DNA of 14,641 bases, taken from contig JAJZIE010000035.1 in the NCBI GenBank assembly GCA_021810725.1, positions 1 to 14,641 of the forward strand. Direction: 5' to 3'. Shown piece after piece: positions 7,120 to 14,641 of the stretch (the first letter of the stretch is position 1; each line of letters starts with the position of its first letter). The translations under genes and the position numbers were made by a program. The DNA is from Bacillota bacterium. Lineage in GTDB: Bacteria; Bacillota; Sulfobacillia; JAJZYS01; JAJYTV01. Under the pieces are notes generated by a model. It did not search any database. It had not been told where the DNA came from and saw only the letters and a list, made by a program, of their open reading frames with translations.

Positions 7120-8337
7120 ATGGCCTATACCCAGGAACAGATCGCCAGCCAGATGGACGCGGAGCCGGGCCGCGGCGGCAACATGGTGCTGAACCTCGGC
7201 CCACAGCACCCGAGCACCCACGGCGTGCTGCGCGTCAAGGTGGAGCTCGACGGCGAGCAGGTGGTGCGCAGCGAGCCGGTCATCGGCTACCTCCACACCG
7301 GCATCGAAAAGACCTTCGAGGACCTCATGTACCAGCAGGGCTGCATGCTGGCGCCGCGGGCGGACTACGTATCGCCGATCATCAACAACCTCTGCTGGGT
7401 GCTCGGGGTGGAGAAGCTTCTCGGCATCGAGGTGCCGAAGCGCACGCAGTACATCCGCGTGCTCTTCGCCGAGCTCTCGCGCATCGCGAGCCACCTCGTA
7501 TGGCTCGGCACCAGCGCCATGGACATGGGCGCGATGTCGCCGTTCTTCTACACCATGCAGCAGCGGGAACTGATCCTGGACCTCAACGAGATGGCCGCCG
7601 GCTATCGCATGAATCCGAGCTACTTCCGCGTCGGAGGCTTGATGGGGGACCTTCCGCCGGGCTTCCCGGAGAAGCTCTACGCCTTCCTGGACGGATTCCC
7701 GCACTGGCTCGAGGAATACCACGAACTCCTGGACCGCAACCCGATCTGGATCGAACGCCTGCAGCACACGGCCACGATCAGCCTCGAGCAGGCGCTCGAC
7801 TACGGCTGGACCGGGCCGCTGATCCGGGCGCTCGGCGTGCCGTTCGACCTGCGCAAGACGAACCCGTACTCGTCCTACGAGGACTTCGACTTCGATGTCC
7901 CCACCGAGACCGAGGGCGACGTCTACGCGCGCTACAACGTGCGCATGCGCGAGATGGGGGAGAGCCTCAAGATCGTGCGCCAGGCCATGGACAACATGCC
8001 GGGCGGTCCCTGGCGCGTCGCGGACGAGAAGATCTACCCGCCCGAGAAGACGGAGATCCGCCAGAGCATGGAGGCGCTGATCTACCACTTCAAGCTCTTC
8101 TCGGAGGGCTTCATGGTCCCGCCTGGCGACGTCTTCAGCGCCGTGGAGGGACCGAAGGGCGTGCTCGGCTGCTACGTCGTCAGCGAGGGATCGTCGAGGC
8201 CCAACCGCGTGCACATCCGCGGCCCCTCGTTCTACAACCTGCAGGCCCTGCCGGCCATGATCAAGGGCGGAATGCTGGCCGACATCGTCGCGGCGATCGG
8301 CTCGCTCGACATCGTGCTCGGGGAGGTGGACCGATGA
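7120..8337 (+). CDS. nuoD: NADH-quinone oxidoreductase subunit D
   Basis: This is the 49-kDa quinone-binding subunit of complex I, related to the large subunit of NiFe hydrogenases but lacking the metal ligands. The product has 405 residues. GPQHPSTHGVLR near the N-terminus contains His34, and APRADY contains Tyr83. By alignment these correspond to His38 and Tyr87 of Thermus Nqo4, which hydrogen-bond the quinone headgroup. The C-terminus, SLDIVLGEVDR, is the usual NuoD ending. A GGGGGAGAG ribosome binding site precedes the ATG. The stop overlaps the nuoE start in ATGA. The N-terminus is short, so there is no fused NuoC domain. Confidence 0.98.
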   Translation: MAYTQEQIASQMDAEPGRGGNMVLNLGPQHPSTHGVLRVKVELDGEQVVRSEPVIGYLHTGIEKTFEDLMYQQGCMLAPRADYVSPIINNLCWVLGVEKLLGIEVPKRTQYIRVLFAELSRIASHLVWLGTSAMDMGAMSPFFYTMQQRELILDLNEMAAGYRMNPSYFRVGGLMGDLPPGFPEKLYAFLDGFPHWLEEYHELLDRNPIWIERLQHTATISLEQALDYGWTGPLIRALGVPFDLRKTNPYSSYEDFDFDVPTETEGDVYARYNVRMREMGESLKIVRQAMDNMPGGPWRVADEKIYPPEKTEIRQSMEALIYHFKLFSEGFMVPPGDVFSAVEGPKGVLGCYVVSEGSSRPNRVHIRGPSFYNLQALPAMIKGGMLADIVAAIGSLDIVLGEVDR

Positions 8338-8816
8338 ACCAGGAGCACCTCGCGGAGGCGAAGAGCCTCCTCACGGCCTTTCCCGGCAAGTCGTCGGCCC
8401 TGATCCCGATCCTGCACCTCGTGGAGGACGAATTCGGCTACATCCCCCAGGAGGAAGTGGACGCGGTCGCGGGTCTGATGGGCGTCACCGCCGCCTACGT
8501 GGAGGCCGTGCTCTCGTTCTACACGCTCTTCCACCGCCAGCCGACCGGCAAGTATCTCATCCAGGTCTGCCGCGGCCTGAGCTGCCATCTGCGAGGCGCC
8601 GACCGCCTGGCGCGCTTCCTCTACGAGGAACTCGGGGTGCAGCGCGGGGGCACGACCGACGACGGGCTCTTCACGGTCGAGGAGGTCGAGTGCCTCGCGC
8701 TCTGCAAGGACGCGCCGGTGGTGCAGGTCAACCTCGAGTACCGGCCGCGGGCCACGCAAGAAGAGCTGGGGCGGCTGATCGCCGAGAGCCGTCAGGAGGT
8801 GGCCCGGCATGCCTGA
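8334..8816 (+). CDS. nuoE: NADH-quinone oxidoreductase subunit E (cluster N1a)
   Basis: This is the 24-kDa thioredoxin-fold subunit of the NADH dehydrogenase module, carrying 2Fe-2S cluster N1a next to the FMN of NuoF. The product is 160 residues. Ligands are Cys79 and Cys84 (VCRGLSC) and Cys120 and Cys124 (ECLALC), giving the canonical C-x4-C and C-x3-C pattern. The N-terminal helical part (LHLVEDEFGYIP, SFYTLFHRQP) is typical. One mild departure is LALCKDAP where many family members have LGAC-x-x-AP. It overlaps nuoD in ATGA and overlaps the nuoF start by eight bases. Confidence 0.97.
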   Translation: MNQEHLAEAKSLLTAFPGKSSALIPILHLVEDEFGYIPQEEVDAVAGLMGVTAAYVEAVLSFYTLFHRQPTGKYLIQVCRGLSCHLRGADRLARFLYEELGVQRGGTTDDGLFTVEEVECLALCKDAPVVQVNLEYRPRATQEELGRLIAESRQEVARHA

Positions 8817-10089
8817 GACCCGGCTGCTCTTCAAGCACATCGACGTACCCGGCATCGACGGGATCGAGGTCTACGAGCGCGCAGGCGGCTACCGGTCGCT
8901 GCGCAAGGCGGTAAGGGAGATGTCCCCCGACGATGTCGTGCGGGAGGTCATGACCTCGAACCTGCGGGGCAGGGGCGGCGCCGGCTTCCCCACGGGCCGC
9001 AAGTGGAGCTTCCTGCCGAAGGACGGCCGCACGCGCTATCTCGTCTGCAACGGCGACGAGTCCGAGCCTGGCACCTGCAAGGACCAGGAGATCATCTACC
9101 GCCACCCGCACCTCCTGATCGAGGGCGTGCTCACGAGCGCCTACGCGATCGGCGCCGAGCAGGCCTTCATCTACCTGCGCGGCGAGTTCAAGGGCGGCTA
9201 CCTCACGCTGCGGCGCGCCATCGCCGAGGCCAGGGCCAAGGGCTACCTCGGCGACGACGTACTCGGCAGCGGGCGCAGGATCGACATCAGGCTCTACCTC
9301 GGGGCGGGCGCCTACATCTGCGGCGAGGAGACCGCGCAGCTGGAGAGCCTCGAGGGCCGACGCGGCATGCCGCGCCTCAAGCCGCCTTTCCCGGCCACGG
9401 CAGGGCTCTACGGCATGCCGACGGTCGTCAACAACGTCGAGACGCTCGCCGCGGTCGTGCCGATCGTCGAGATGGGCGGACAGGAGTACGCGAAGCTCGG
9501 CACCAAGGAGAGCGCCGGCACCAAGCTCTTCTCGGTCTCGGGCAACGTCCGAAGGCCCGGCAACTACGAGGTGGAGCTCGGCAAGGTGACCATGGGCGAG
9601 CTCCTCCATGACCTCGCCGGCGGTCCGCCGGAAGGCCGCCGCTTCAAGGCGGTCATTCCGGGCGGCTCATCGGTGCCGTTCCTGCCGCCCGACAAGTTTG
9701 ACACCCCCCTCGACTACGAGTCGCTGCGGGCGGCGGGCACCATGCTCGGCTCCGGCGGCGTGATCGTGCTCGACGACCAGGCCTCGATCGTCGACGCCTC
9801 CCTGCGCCTGATGGAGTTCTACCGGCACGAGTCCTGCGGCAAGTGCACCCCGTGCCGCGAAGGCACCATGTGGCTCGAGCAGGCCCTCGGGCGGATCGTC
9901 TCCGGCGAGGGCCGCCAGGGCGATCTGAAGACGATCGAAGGGCTGATCGCCCACATCGACGGGCAGACCTTCTGCCCCCTGGGCGACGCCGCGATCGCCG
10001 CGCTCGGTTCGGCCTTGCGCCTCTTCCGCGGCGAGTTCGAGGAGCGCATCGCGACGCCGCAGCGCCAGCTCGCGGAGGTGGCGCAGTGA
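8809..10089 (+). CDS. nuoF: NADH-quinone oxidoreductase subunit F (FMN, NADH site, cluster N3)
   Basis: This is the 51-kDa subunit that oxidises NADH through FMN and holds 4Fe-4S cluster N3. The product is 426 residues, the usual size. The glycine-rich GRGGAGFPTGRKW and the following CNGDESEPGTCKD form the FMN/NADH site. GAGAYICGEETAQLESLEG and NNVETL are further family signatures. Cluster N3 ligands are Cys343, Cys346 and Cys349 (SCGKCTPC) and Cys389 (TFCPLGD). The ATG at 8809 lies eight bases after a strong AGGAGGT inside nuoE, which decides the start. The stop codon overlaps the nuoG start in GTGA. Confidence 0.98.
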   Translation: MPETRLLFKHIDVPGIDGIEVYERAGGYRSLRKAVREMSPDDVVREVMTSNLRGRGGAGFPTGRKWSFLPKDGRTRYLVCNGDESEPGTCKDQEIIYRHPHLLIEGVLTSAYAIGAEQAFIYLRGEFKGGYLTLRRAIAEARAKGYLGDDVLGSGRRIDIRLYLGAGAYICGEETAQLESLEGRRGMPRLKPPFPATAGLYGMPTVVNNVETLAAVVPIVEMGGQEYAKLGTKESAGTKLFSVSGNVRRPGNYEVELGKVTMGELLHDLAGGPPEGRRFKAVIPGGSSVPFLPPDKFDTPLDYESLRAAGTMLGSGGVIVLDDQASIVDASLRLMEFYRHESCGKCTPCREGTMWLEQALGRIVSGEGRQGDLKTIEGLIAHIDGQTFCPLGDAAIAALGSALRLFRGEFEERIATPQRQLAEVAQ

Positions 10090-12263
10090 TCTCCCTGACG
10101 ATCGACGGCCGTGCGGTTCAGGTGGAGCCCGGCACCCTGATCCTGAACGCGGCCAGGCAGGCGGGGATCGAGATCCCGGTCTTCTGCTACCATCCGCGGC
10201 TCGCCCCGGTCGGCGCCTGCCGCATGTGCCTGGTGCGCGTCGACAAGATGCCCAAGCTCGTGCCGGCCTGCACCACGCCGGTCGCCGAGGGCATGGTCGT
10301 GCGCACCGACACGGACGACGCGCTGCAGTCCCACGAAGGCGTCATGGACTTCCTGCTCAGCACGCATCCCCTGGACTGCCCGATCTGCGACGCGGGCGGC
10401 GAATGCGAACTGCAGGACAACGCCATGCGCTACGGCTCGAACCAGTCCCGCTTCGCCGAGCCGAAGCGCCACCTCAAGAAGGCGACGGAGCTCGGCCCGA
10501 TGGTGGAGCTCGACCAGGAGCGCTGCATCCTCTGCCTGCGCTGCATCCGCTTCATGCGCGAGGAGGCGGGAGACCCAGCGCTCACCCTGCACGACCGCGG
10601 CAACGACACGGTGGTCGACGTCGCCGAGGGGCGCACGTTCGACTCGATCTTCGCCGGCAACACGGTCCAGATCTGCCCGGTCGGGGCCCTCACGTCACGC
10701 CCGTACCGCTTCAAGGCCCGGCCCTGGGACCTCGACATGGTCGATTCCATCTGCCCGCACTGCCCGGTGGGCTGTCACATGTCCCTCTCGCTGCGGCATG
10801 GCGACGTCCTCCGGATCCAGTCGCGGGACAGCGACGACGTGAACTGGGCCTGGCTCTGCGACCGCGGCCGTTTCGGCTACGGTTTCGTGCATCAGGGTCC
10901 GCGCCTGACGCGGCCGCTGGCGCGCCGGGACGGGCAGCTGGTACCCGTCGACTGGCCGGAGGCCATCGCCGCGCTCAGGAAGGGTCTCGCGGGGACGGCG
11001 GGCGCCCTCGGTGGCGCCCGCATCTCGCTCGAGGCGCAGTACCTCCTGCGCCGCTGGCTGCGGGAAGGGGTCGGCACGGACCATGTCGACCACCGCGTCC
11101 AGCCGCTCACGGCGGCGATTCCCCCGGGGCAGGTCGGGCGCATCGACGACATCGACCAGGCGGACCTTATCGTCGCGCTTGAGGTCGAGCTGCTGCAGGA
11201 GGCGCCGGTGCTCGCCATCCGCCTTCGCCACTCGGTCGAGGCCGGACACAAACTGGTCAGCATCTCGAGGCGCAAAGGCATGCTCGACATGCCGCACGAG
11301 GAGATCGAGACCGAGGACGTCGCGAGGGCCCTGCTCGACCTCGTGCGGGGCGGAGGCGAGCTCGGGGAGACATTCCTGCACGCCGGGAAGGTGCTGATCC
11401 TCTGGAACGGGCGCGGCCGCGAGATCGGCGACGCGATCGCCGAAGCGCACCGCCGGCGTCCGGGCGACACCTACGCGATGGTCGTTGGCAGCCTCGGCAA
11501 CTCGTACGGCGCCGAGGCGGCCGGCCTGGTGCCGGGGCCGTCGGGACTCGACACCCGCGGCATGCTCGAGGCGGCCGCCCAGGGCGAACTCGACGGCCTG
11601 CTGGTCGTGGCGCAGGACAGGCGCGACTTCCCGGACCAGGAACTGCTGCGGGCGGCCCTCAGCCGGGTGCCCTTCCTCGCCGTGGCGGGGTTCCTGCAGA
11701 GCGACCTCACGGCGCAAGCCGACGTCGTGCTGCCGCTCGCGGCCTGGGTGGAGGCGGACGGGCACTTCGTGAACATGGAGGGTCGCGCGCAGCGCTACTT
11801 CGCCGGCGCCTCCAGGCCCGGCGAGGTCTGGGAGGACTGGCGGCTCTTCGCCCATCTCCTCGACTACGACTGGGACTACGATCATGTCCTTGAGGCGGTT
11901 CGGCGCGACCTGCCGGACCTCTTCGCGGCGGATCGCCGCACGGGCGGCCCCTCGCCGCAAGGCGGCTACGCGGCGCCGCCCGGCGTGATCGTCGGGGCCA
12001 GCATCTTCCACAAGGGCGTCATGCCGGATCCCCTGGTCCAGGCCATCGTGCCGCCGCCAAGGGTCTTCCTGGCCCCGGACCGCGCCGAGGCCCTGGCCCT
12101 GCCGGAAGGGCACATCCTCGATCTCGGGCCCGGCAAGGCGGAGGTAGGCATCTCGCCCGAGCTGCCCGCGGGAAGCGTCATGTGGCGAATCGGCCTCGAA
12201 GGGGCCGGCCATGCGGTCGACCGTCTGGCCGCCGGCCCTGGGCTCGTGGGGAAGGTGAAGTAG
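10086..12263 (+). CDS. nuoG: NADH-quinone oxidoreductase subunit G (clusters N1b, N4, N5, N7)
   Basis: This is the 75-kDa iron-sulfur subunit of complex I. The GTG start overlaps the nuoF stop in GTGA and places the ferredoxin-like domain at the N-terminus; upstream open frame is nuoF sequence. The product is 725 residues, shorter than E. coli NuoG (about 908) because the molybdopterin-oxidoreductase-like C-terminal domain is shorter. All ligand sets are present. N1b: Cys34, 45, 48 and 62. N5: His94, Cys98, 101 and 107. N4: Cys147, 150, 153 and 197. An additional C-x2-C-x3-C-x27-C set (Cys223, 226, 230, 258) is the N7 motif found in Thermus and E. coli but absent from mitochondria. The C-terminal domain has no visible molybdenum function, as usual for the family. 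Confidence 0.97.
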   Translation: MISLTIDGRAVQVEPGTLILNAARQAGIEIPVFCYHPRLAPVGACRMCLVRVDKMPKLVPACTTPVAEGMVVRTDTDDALQSHEGVMDFLLSTHPLDCPICDAGGECELQDNAMRYGSNQSRFAEPKRHLKKATELGPMVELDQERCILCLRCIRFMREEAGDPALTLHDRGNDTVVDVAEGRTFDSIFAGNTVQICPVGALTSRPYRFKARPWDLDMVDSICPHCPVGCHMSLSLRHGDVLRIQSRDSDDVNWAWLCDRGRFGYGFVHQGPRLTRPLARRDGQLVPVDWPEAIAALRKGLAGTAGALGGARISLEAQYLLRRWLREGVGTDHVDHRVQPLTAAIPPGQVGRIDDIDQADLIVALEVELLQEAPVLAIRLRHSVEAGHKLVSISRRKGMLDMPHEEIETEDVARALLDLVRGGGELGETFLHAGKVLILWNGRGREIGDAIAEAHRRRPGDTYAMVVGSLGNSYGAEAAGLVPGPSGLDTRGMLEAAAQGELDGLLVVAQDRRDFPDQELLRAALSRVPFLAVAGFLQSDLTAQADVVLPLAAWVEADGHFVNMEGRAQRYFAGASRPGEVWEDWRLFAHLLDYDWDYDHVLEAVRRDLPDLFAADRRTGGPSPQGGYAAPPGVIVGASIFHKGVMPDPLVQAIVPPPRVFLAPDRAEALALPEGHILDLGPGKAEVGISPELPAGSVMWRIGLEGAGHAVDRLAAGPGLVGKVK

Positions 12264-12264
12264 G

Positions 12265-13245
12265 GTGCTGCTCCTGGCGATCCTGATCGTGAAGAGCCTG
12301 ATCACGGCCGTGCTGCTGCTTTCCGCCTTCGGCATCATGACCTGGCTCGAGCGCAAGGTGCTGGCGCGCTTCCAGTTCCGGCCCGGGCCGAACCGGCTCG
12401 GTCCCGGCGGCGTGATGCAATTCATGGCCGACGGCCTCAAGCTGGCCCTCAAGGAGGAGATCATCCCGAAGGCCGCGGACCGCAAGATCTATCTCCTCGC
12501 GCCCTTCGTGTCGCTGGCCGCCGCCCTCGTCGCCTTCGCGGTGATCCCCTGGGGACCGCCCGTCCACATCTTCGGGCAGAGGGTCGCGATGCAGATCGCG
12601 GCGCCCAACATCGGCATCCTCTTCGTGTTCGCCGTGACGTCGCTGGGCGTCTACGGACTGATCCTCGGCGGCTGGGCGTCCGCGAACAAGTACAGCCTGC
12701 TGGGCGGGCTGCGCTCCACTGCGCAGATCATTTCCTACGAACTCGCCATGGGGCTGGCGGTGACGGGGGTGCTGATCGCGGCCGGCTCGGCGGACCTCAA
12801 CACCATCGTGCAGCGCCAGTACCACCTCTGGTTCATCGTGCCGCAGATCCTGGGGTTCATCATCTACGTGATCACGATGGTCGCGGAGACGAACCGCACG
12901 CCCTTTGACCTGCCGGAGGCCGAGAACGAGCTCGTGGCGGGCTACCACACCGAGTACACGGGCCTCAAGTGGGCGATGTACATGATGGCGGAGTACATCA
13001 ACATGATCACGGTCTCCGCGCTTGCGACGACGCTCTTCCTCGGCGGTTGGCACGGGCCCCTCCTGCCTCCCGAACTCTGGTTCCTGATCAAGGTTGCGTT
13101 CTTCATGTACTTCTTCATCTGGCTGCGGGCGACGCTGCCGCGACTGCGCTACGACCGTCTGATGGCCTTCGGCTGGAAGGTGCTGCTGCCCACGGCCCTC
13201 CTCAATACCCTCGCGACCGCGGTGTGGGTGGCCGTCAGGGCGTAG
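12265..13245 (+). CDS. nuoH: NADH-quinone oxidoreductase subunit H
   Basis: This is the membrane subunit that holds the quinone chamber together with NuoB and NuoD and links it to the proton channels. The product has 326 residues, about the same as E. coli NuoH, with some eight predicted transmembrane helices. Conserved segments are present: TWLERKVLARFQFRPGPNR, the loop ADGLKLALKEEIIP, ANKYSLLGGLRSTAQ with ISYE, and AETNRTPFDLPEAENELVAG followed by GYHTEY. The GTG start is one base after the nuoG stop, with GGGGAAGG upstream. The protein is complete to its usual C-terminus, so the operon does not end in a broken gene. nuoI, normally next, is absent. Confidence 0.97.
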   Translation: MLLLAILIVKSLITAVLLLSAFGIMTWLERKVLARFQFRPGPNRLGPGGVMQFMADGLKLALKEEIIPKAADRKIYLLAPFVSLAAALVAFAVIPWGPPVHIFGQRVAMQIAAPNIGILFVFAVTSLGVYGLILGGWASANKYSLLGGLRSTAQIISYELAMGLAVTGVLIAAGSADLNTIVQRQYHLWFIVPQILGFIIYVITMVAETNRTPFDLPEAENELVAGYHTEYTGLKWAMYMMAEYINMITVSALATTLFLGGWHGPLLPPELWFLIKVAFFMYFFIWLRATLPRLRYDRLMAFGWKVLLPTALLNTLATAVWVAVRA

Positions 13246-13338
13246 GGGAGCGCAACGGCTCGGTCCTCGCCAATCTTGGTGGCGCACGCCGATGTGGCGG
13301 GCGGCGGCACGGCGCGCGAGGCGATCCGGCTCAGTCGG

Positions 13339-13353
13339 CCTTCGCGGCGAAGG
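13339..13353. repeat. Inverted repeat downstream of nuoH
   Basis: CCTTCGC and GCGAAGG flank a single G, and a second inverted pair, TCGGCC (13335-13340) and GGCCGA (13355-13360), overlaps it. It lies about 90 bases after the nuoH stop. There is no T-run, so it is not a standard terminator; it could stabilise a transcript 3' end or arise by chance in GC-rich DNA. Confidence 0.35.
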
Positions 13354-13549
13354 AGGCCGAGGCGCCAAGGCCGCGGAGGTGGCTGAGGAGGGCCAGCCCG
13401 GGCGCGCCGCGGGCTGCCCTCTTGGCCGTGACGGGCAATGCCGAGGCCATTGCGGCGCGAGGCCGGAGCGGTCTCGTATCCGGCGCCACGGGTGAATCCG
13501 CCACATCCCCAAAGCCCCCCGTTTGCTCGACATGAGGGGCGCTGCCTTC

Positions 13550-13559
13550 CCGCATGCGG
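13550..13559. promoter_or_regulatory. Ten-base palindrome upstream of the P5C dehydrogenase promoter
   Basis: CCGCATGCGG is a perfect palindrome ending 17 bases before the extended -10 element, where a -35 box would sit. No -35-like hexamer is present, so a DNA-binding regulator at this spot could activate or repress the promoter. The short length makes chance possible. Confidence 0.3.
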
Positions 13560-13576
13560 CCAAGCGGGGTCGCGCA

Positions 13577-13585
13577 TGGTACAAT
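13577..13585 (+). promoter_or_regulatory. Extended -10 promoter for the P5C dehydrogenase gene
   Basis: TGGTACAAT matches the extended -10 consensus (TG-n-TATAAT) at all but one position of the hexamer. No good -35 box stands 17 bases upstream, which extended -10 promoters tolerate. Transcription would start near 13592, leaving a leader of about 100 bases before the GTG at 13691. It stands out because the surrounding DNA is very GC-rich. Confidence 0.6.
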
Positions 13586-13690
13586 GTCCTACGGCAATTG
13601 CCTCCAGTCTGGCCAAGCAAGGCAATCCAGAAGAAGGGCAGGCGAGCCGACCGTGGCCATGGGCCACAGGGAGGCAGGTCGGCGCTATAC

Positions 13691-14641
13691 GTGATCGATT
13701 CCTACCGTCCCGAACCGCTTGTCGACTTCCAGAATCCAACGAACCGTGCGACCCTCGAGGCGGCCTTGAAAGAGGTCGGCGCCGAGCTTGGCCGCCACTA
13801 TCCGATCGTGGTGGGCGGAGAGCGTCGCGAGCGCGAGAACCGCCTGCGTTCCTACAACCCGTCGCGTCTCGACGAGACGGTCGGCACCGTGTCGAAGGCG
13901 AACCGGCAGGACGTCGAAGACGCGATCGCGGCGGCCGAGCAGGCGTTCAAGACCTGGAGCCGTGCGGGTGCCGCGTTCCGCTCCAGGGTACTTTTGAAGG
14001 CGGCCGCCGAGCTGCGCCGCCAGAAGGCGCTCTTCACCGCGCTCGAGATCTACGAGGCGGGCAAGACGTGGCCGGAGGCCGACGGGGACGTCGCGGAAGC
14101 CATCGATTTCATGGAGTATTACGCCCGCCAGGCGGTGCGCCTGGCGCAGCCGGTGCCGACGATCAACCTGCCGGGCGAGGAGGACGAGTCCTTCTACATC
14201 CCGCTCGGCGTCGGCGTCATCATCCCGCCCTGGAACTTCCCGCTCGCCATTCTCTGCGGCATGACCACGGGAGCGATCGTGGCGGGCAACACCGTGTTGC
14301 TGAAGCCATCGAGCGTGACGCCGGTGATCGGCGCCTGGTTCGTGAACCTGCTGGAGCAGAGCGGCCTGCCCAAAGGCGTCGTCAACTTCGTTCCCGGCGA
14401 CAGCCGGGAGATCGGCGACTACATGGTTGCGCACCCGCGCACGCGCTTCATCAGCTTCACCGGCTCGCGCGAGGTGGGCCTGCACATCAACGAGCTGGCG
14501 GCGCAGCACCAGAAGGGCCAGATCTGGATCAAGCGCGTCGTGGCCGAGATGGGCGGCAAGGACGCCATCGTCGTCGACGAGACGGCGGACCTCGAGCAGG
14601 CCGCGGCCGACATCGTCACCTCGGCGTTCGGCTTCCAGGGC
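13691..14641 (+). CDS. 1-pyrroline-5-carboxylate dehydrogenase (5' part, runs off the window)
   Basis: This oxidises glutamate-gamma-semialdehyde (from proline or arginine) to glutamate with NAD. The window holds 317 codons and ends before the stop. The N-terminus (YRPEPLVDF, then LGRHYPIVVGGE) lines up with Bacillus RocA, which has MTVTYAHEPFTDF and LGKHYPLVINGE, placing it in the RocA/PruA2-type P5C dehydrogenase family. Other ALDH signatures are EAIDFMEYYARQ, PPWNFPLAI, GNTVLLKPSS, FTGSREVG, and the general-base Glu286 in AEMGGKD. The catalytic cysteine is expected a few codons beyond the window edge, after FGFQG. The GTG start fits the homologues' length; GGGAGG (13669-13674) is 16 bases away, rather long, but AGGT at 13676-13679 is closer. 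It probably has its own promoter at 13577-13585. Confidence 0.93.
   Translation, partial: MIDSYRPEPLVDFQNPTNRATLEAALKEVGAELGRHYPIVVGGERRERENRLRSYNPSRLDETVGTVSKANRQDVEDAIAAAEQAFKTWSRAGAAFRSRVLLKAAAELRRQKALFTALEIYEAGKTWPEADGDVAEAIDFMEYYARQAVRLAQPVPTINLPGEEDESFYIPLGVGVIIPPWNFPLAILCGMTTGAIVAGNTVLLKPSSVTPVIGAWFVNLLEQSGLPKGVVNFVPGDSREIGDYMVAHPRTRFISFTGSREVGLHINELAAQHQKGQIWIKRVVAEMGGKDAIVVDETADLEQAAADIVTSAFGFQG

Larger units (their letters stand above)
13246..13690. other. Intergenic region between nuoH and the P5C dehydrogenase gene
   Basis: No gene is convincing in these 445 bases. None of the six frames shows NuoI-like ferredoxin cysteines or any family I recognise. A 74-codon open frame on the minus strand (13331-13555) lacks a ribosome binding site and a recognisable product. 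Visible structure includes an inverted repeat, CCTTCGC (13339-13345) facing GCGAAGG (13347-13353), nested in TCGGCC/GGCCGA. A ten-base palindrome lies at 13550-13559 and an extended -10 promoter at 13577-13585. No hairpin with a T-run is seen after nuoH, so the way the nuo transcript ends is not apparent. Confidence 0.7.

Noticed and set aside
13331..13555. A 74-codon minus-strand open frame between nuoH and the P5C dehydrogenase gene
   Set aside because: No ribosome binding site, no recognisable product, and such frames are frequent in GC-rich non-coding DNA. It is mentioned only as a possible relic.
10695..13620. Long minus-strand open frames (596 and 480 codons) opposite nuoG and nuoH
   Set aside because: The plus-strand genes are unmistakable complex I subunits; the antisense frames result from high GC content lowering stop codon frequency.

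Overview
The window comes from a high-GC bacterium: coding regions are strongly G/C-rich at third codon positions, GTG and TTG starts are common, and genes are tightly packed. The organism cannot be named from this stretch. Separate nuoC and nuoD genes argue against an enterobacterium, and nothing else here pins a phylum.

Layout: (1) Bases 2-343 hold the 3' end of an aldehyde dehydrogenase gene of the ALDH7-like type, closed by a good intrinsic terminator at 389-424. (2) Bases 458-1855 (+) encode a 465-residue protein with ATP-grasp-like features but no assigned function. (3) Bases 1852-5451 (-) encode a 1199-residue DUF4011/superfamily 1 helicase with a Vsr-like C-terminal nuclease domain. 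Its stop codon and that of the preceding gene share the same CTAG. (4) A 334-base divergent spacer holds a perfect inverted repeat and GC-rich hairpins. (5) Bases 5786-13245 (+) are the complex I operon nuoABCDEFGH, with overlapping or nearly abutting genes. (6) A 445-base stretch without a convincing gene ends in an extended -10 promoter. (7) Bases 13691-14641 (+) are the first 317 codons of 1-pyrroline-5-carboxylate dehydrogenase, running off the window.

How it fits together: nuoE, nuoF and nuoG supply NADH oxidation and most of the iron-sulfur wire. nuoB, nuoC and nuoD form the quinone-reducing module. nuoA and nuoH are the membrane subunits at the quinone site. All iron-sulfur ligands I checked are intact, including an N7 motif in NuoG. 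The operon stops at nuoH: NuoI, which carries two 4Fe-4S clusters in the chain, and the pump subunits NuoJ-N are not here and must be encoded elsewhere if this complex I is conventional. The flanking dehydrogenases both produce NADH from amino-acid-derived semialdehydes, so the neighbourhood is compatible with amino acid catabolism feeding respiration; that link is inference.

I did not find a clearly undescribed multi-gene system. The least ordinary items are the truncated nuo gene order, the helicase whose fused nuclease has lost its usual glutamate, the unassigned ATP-grasp-like protein, and the two structured intergenic regions.
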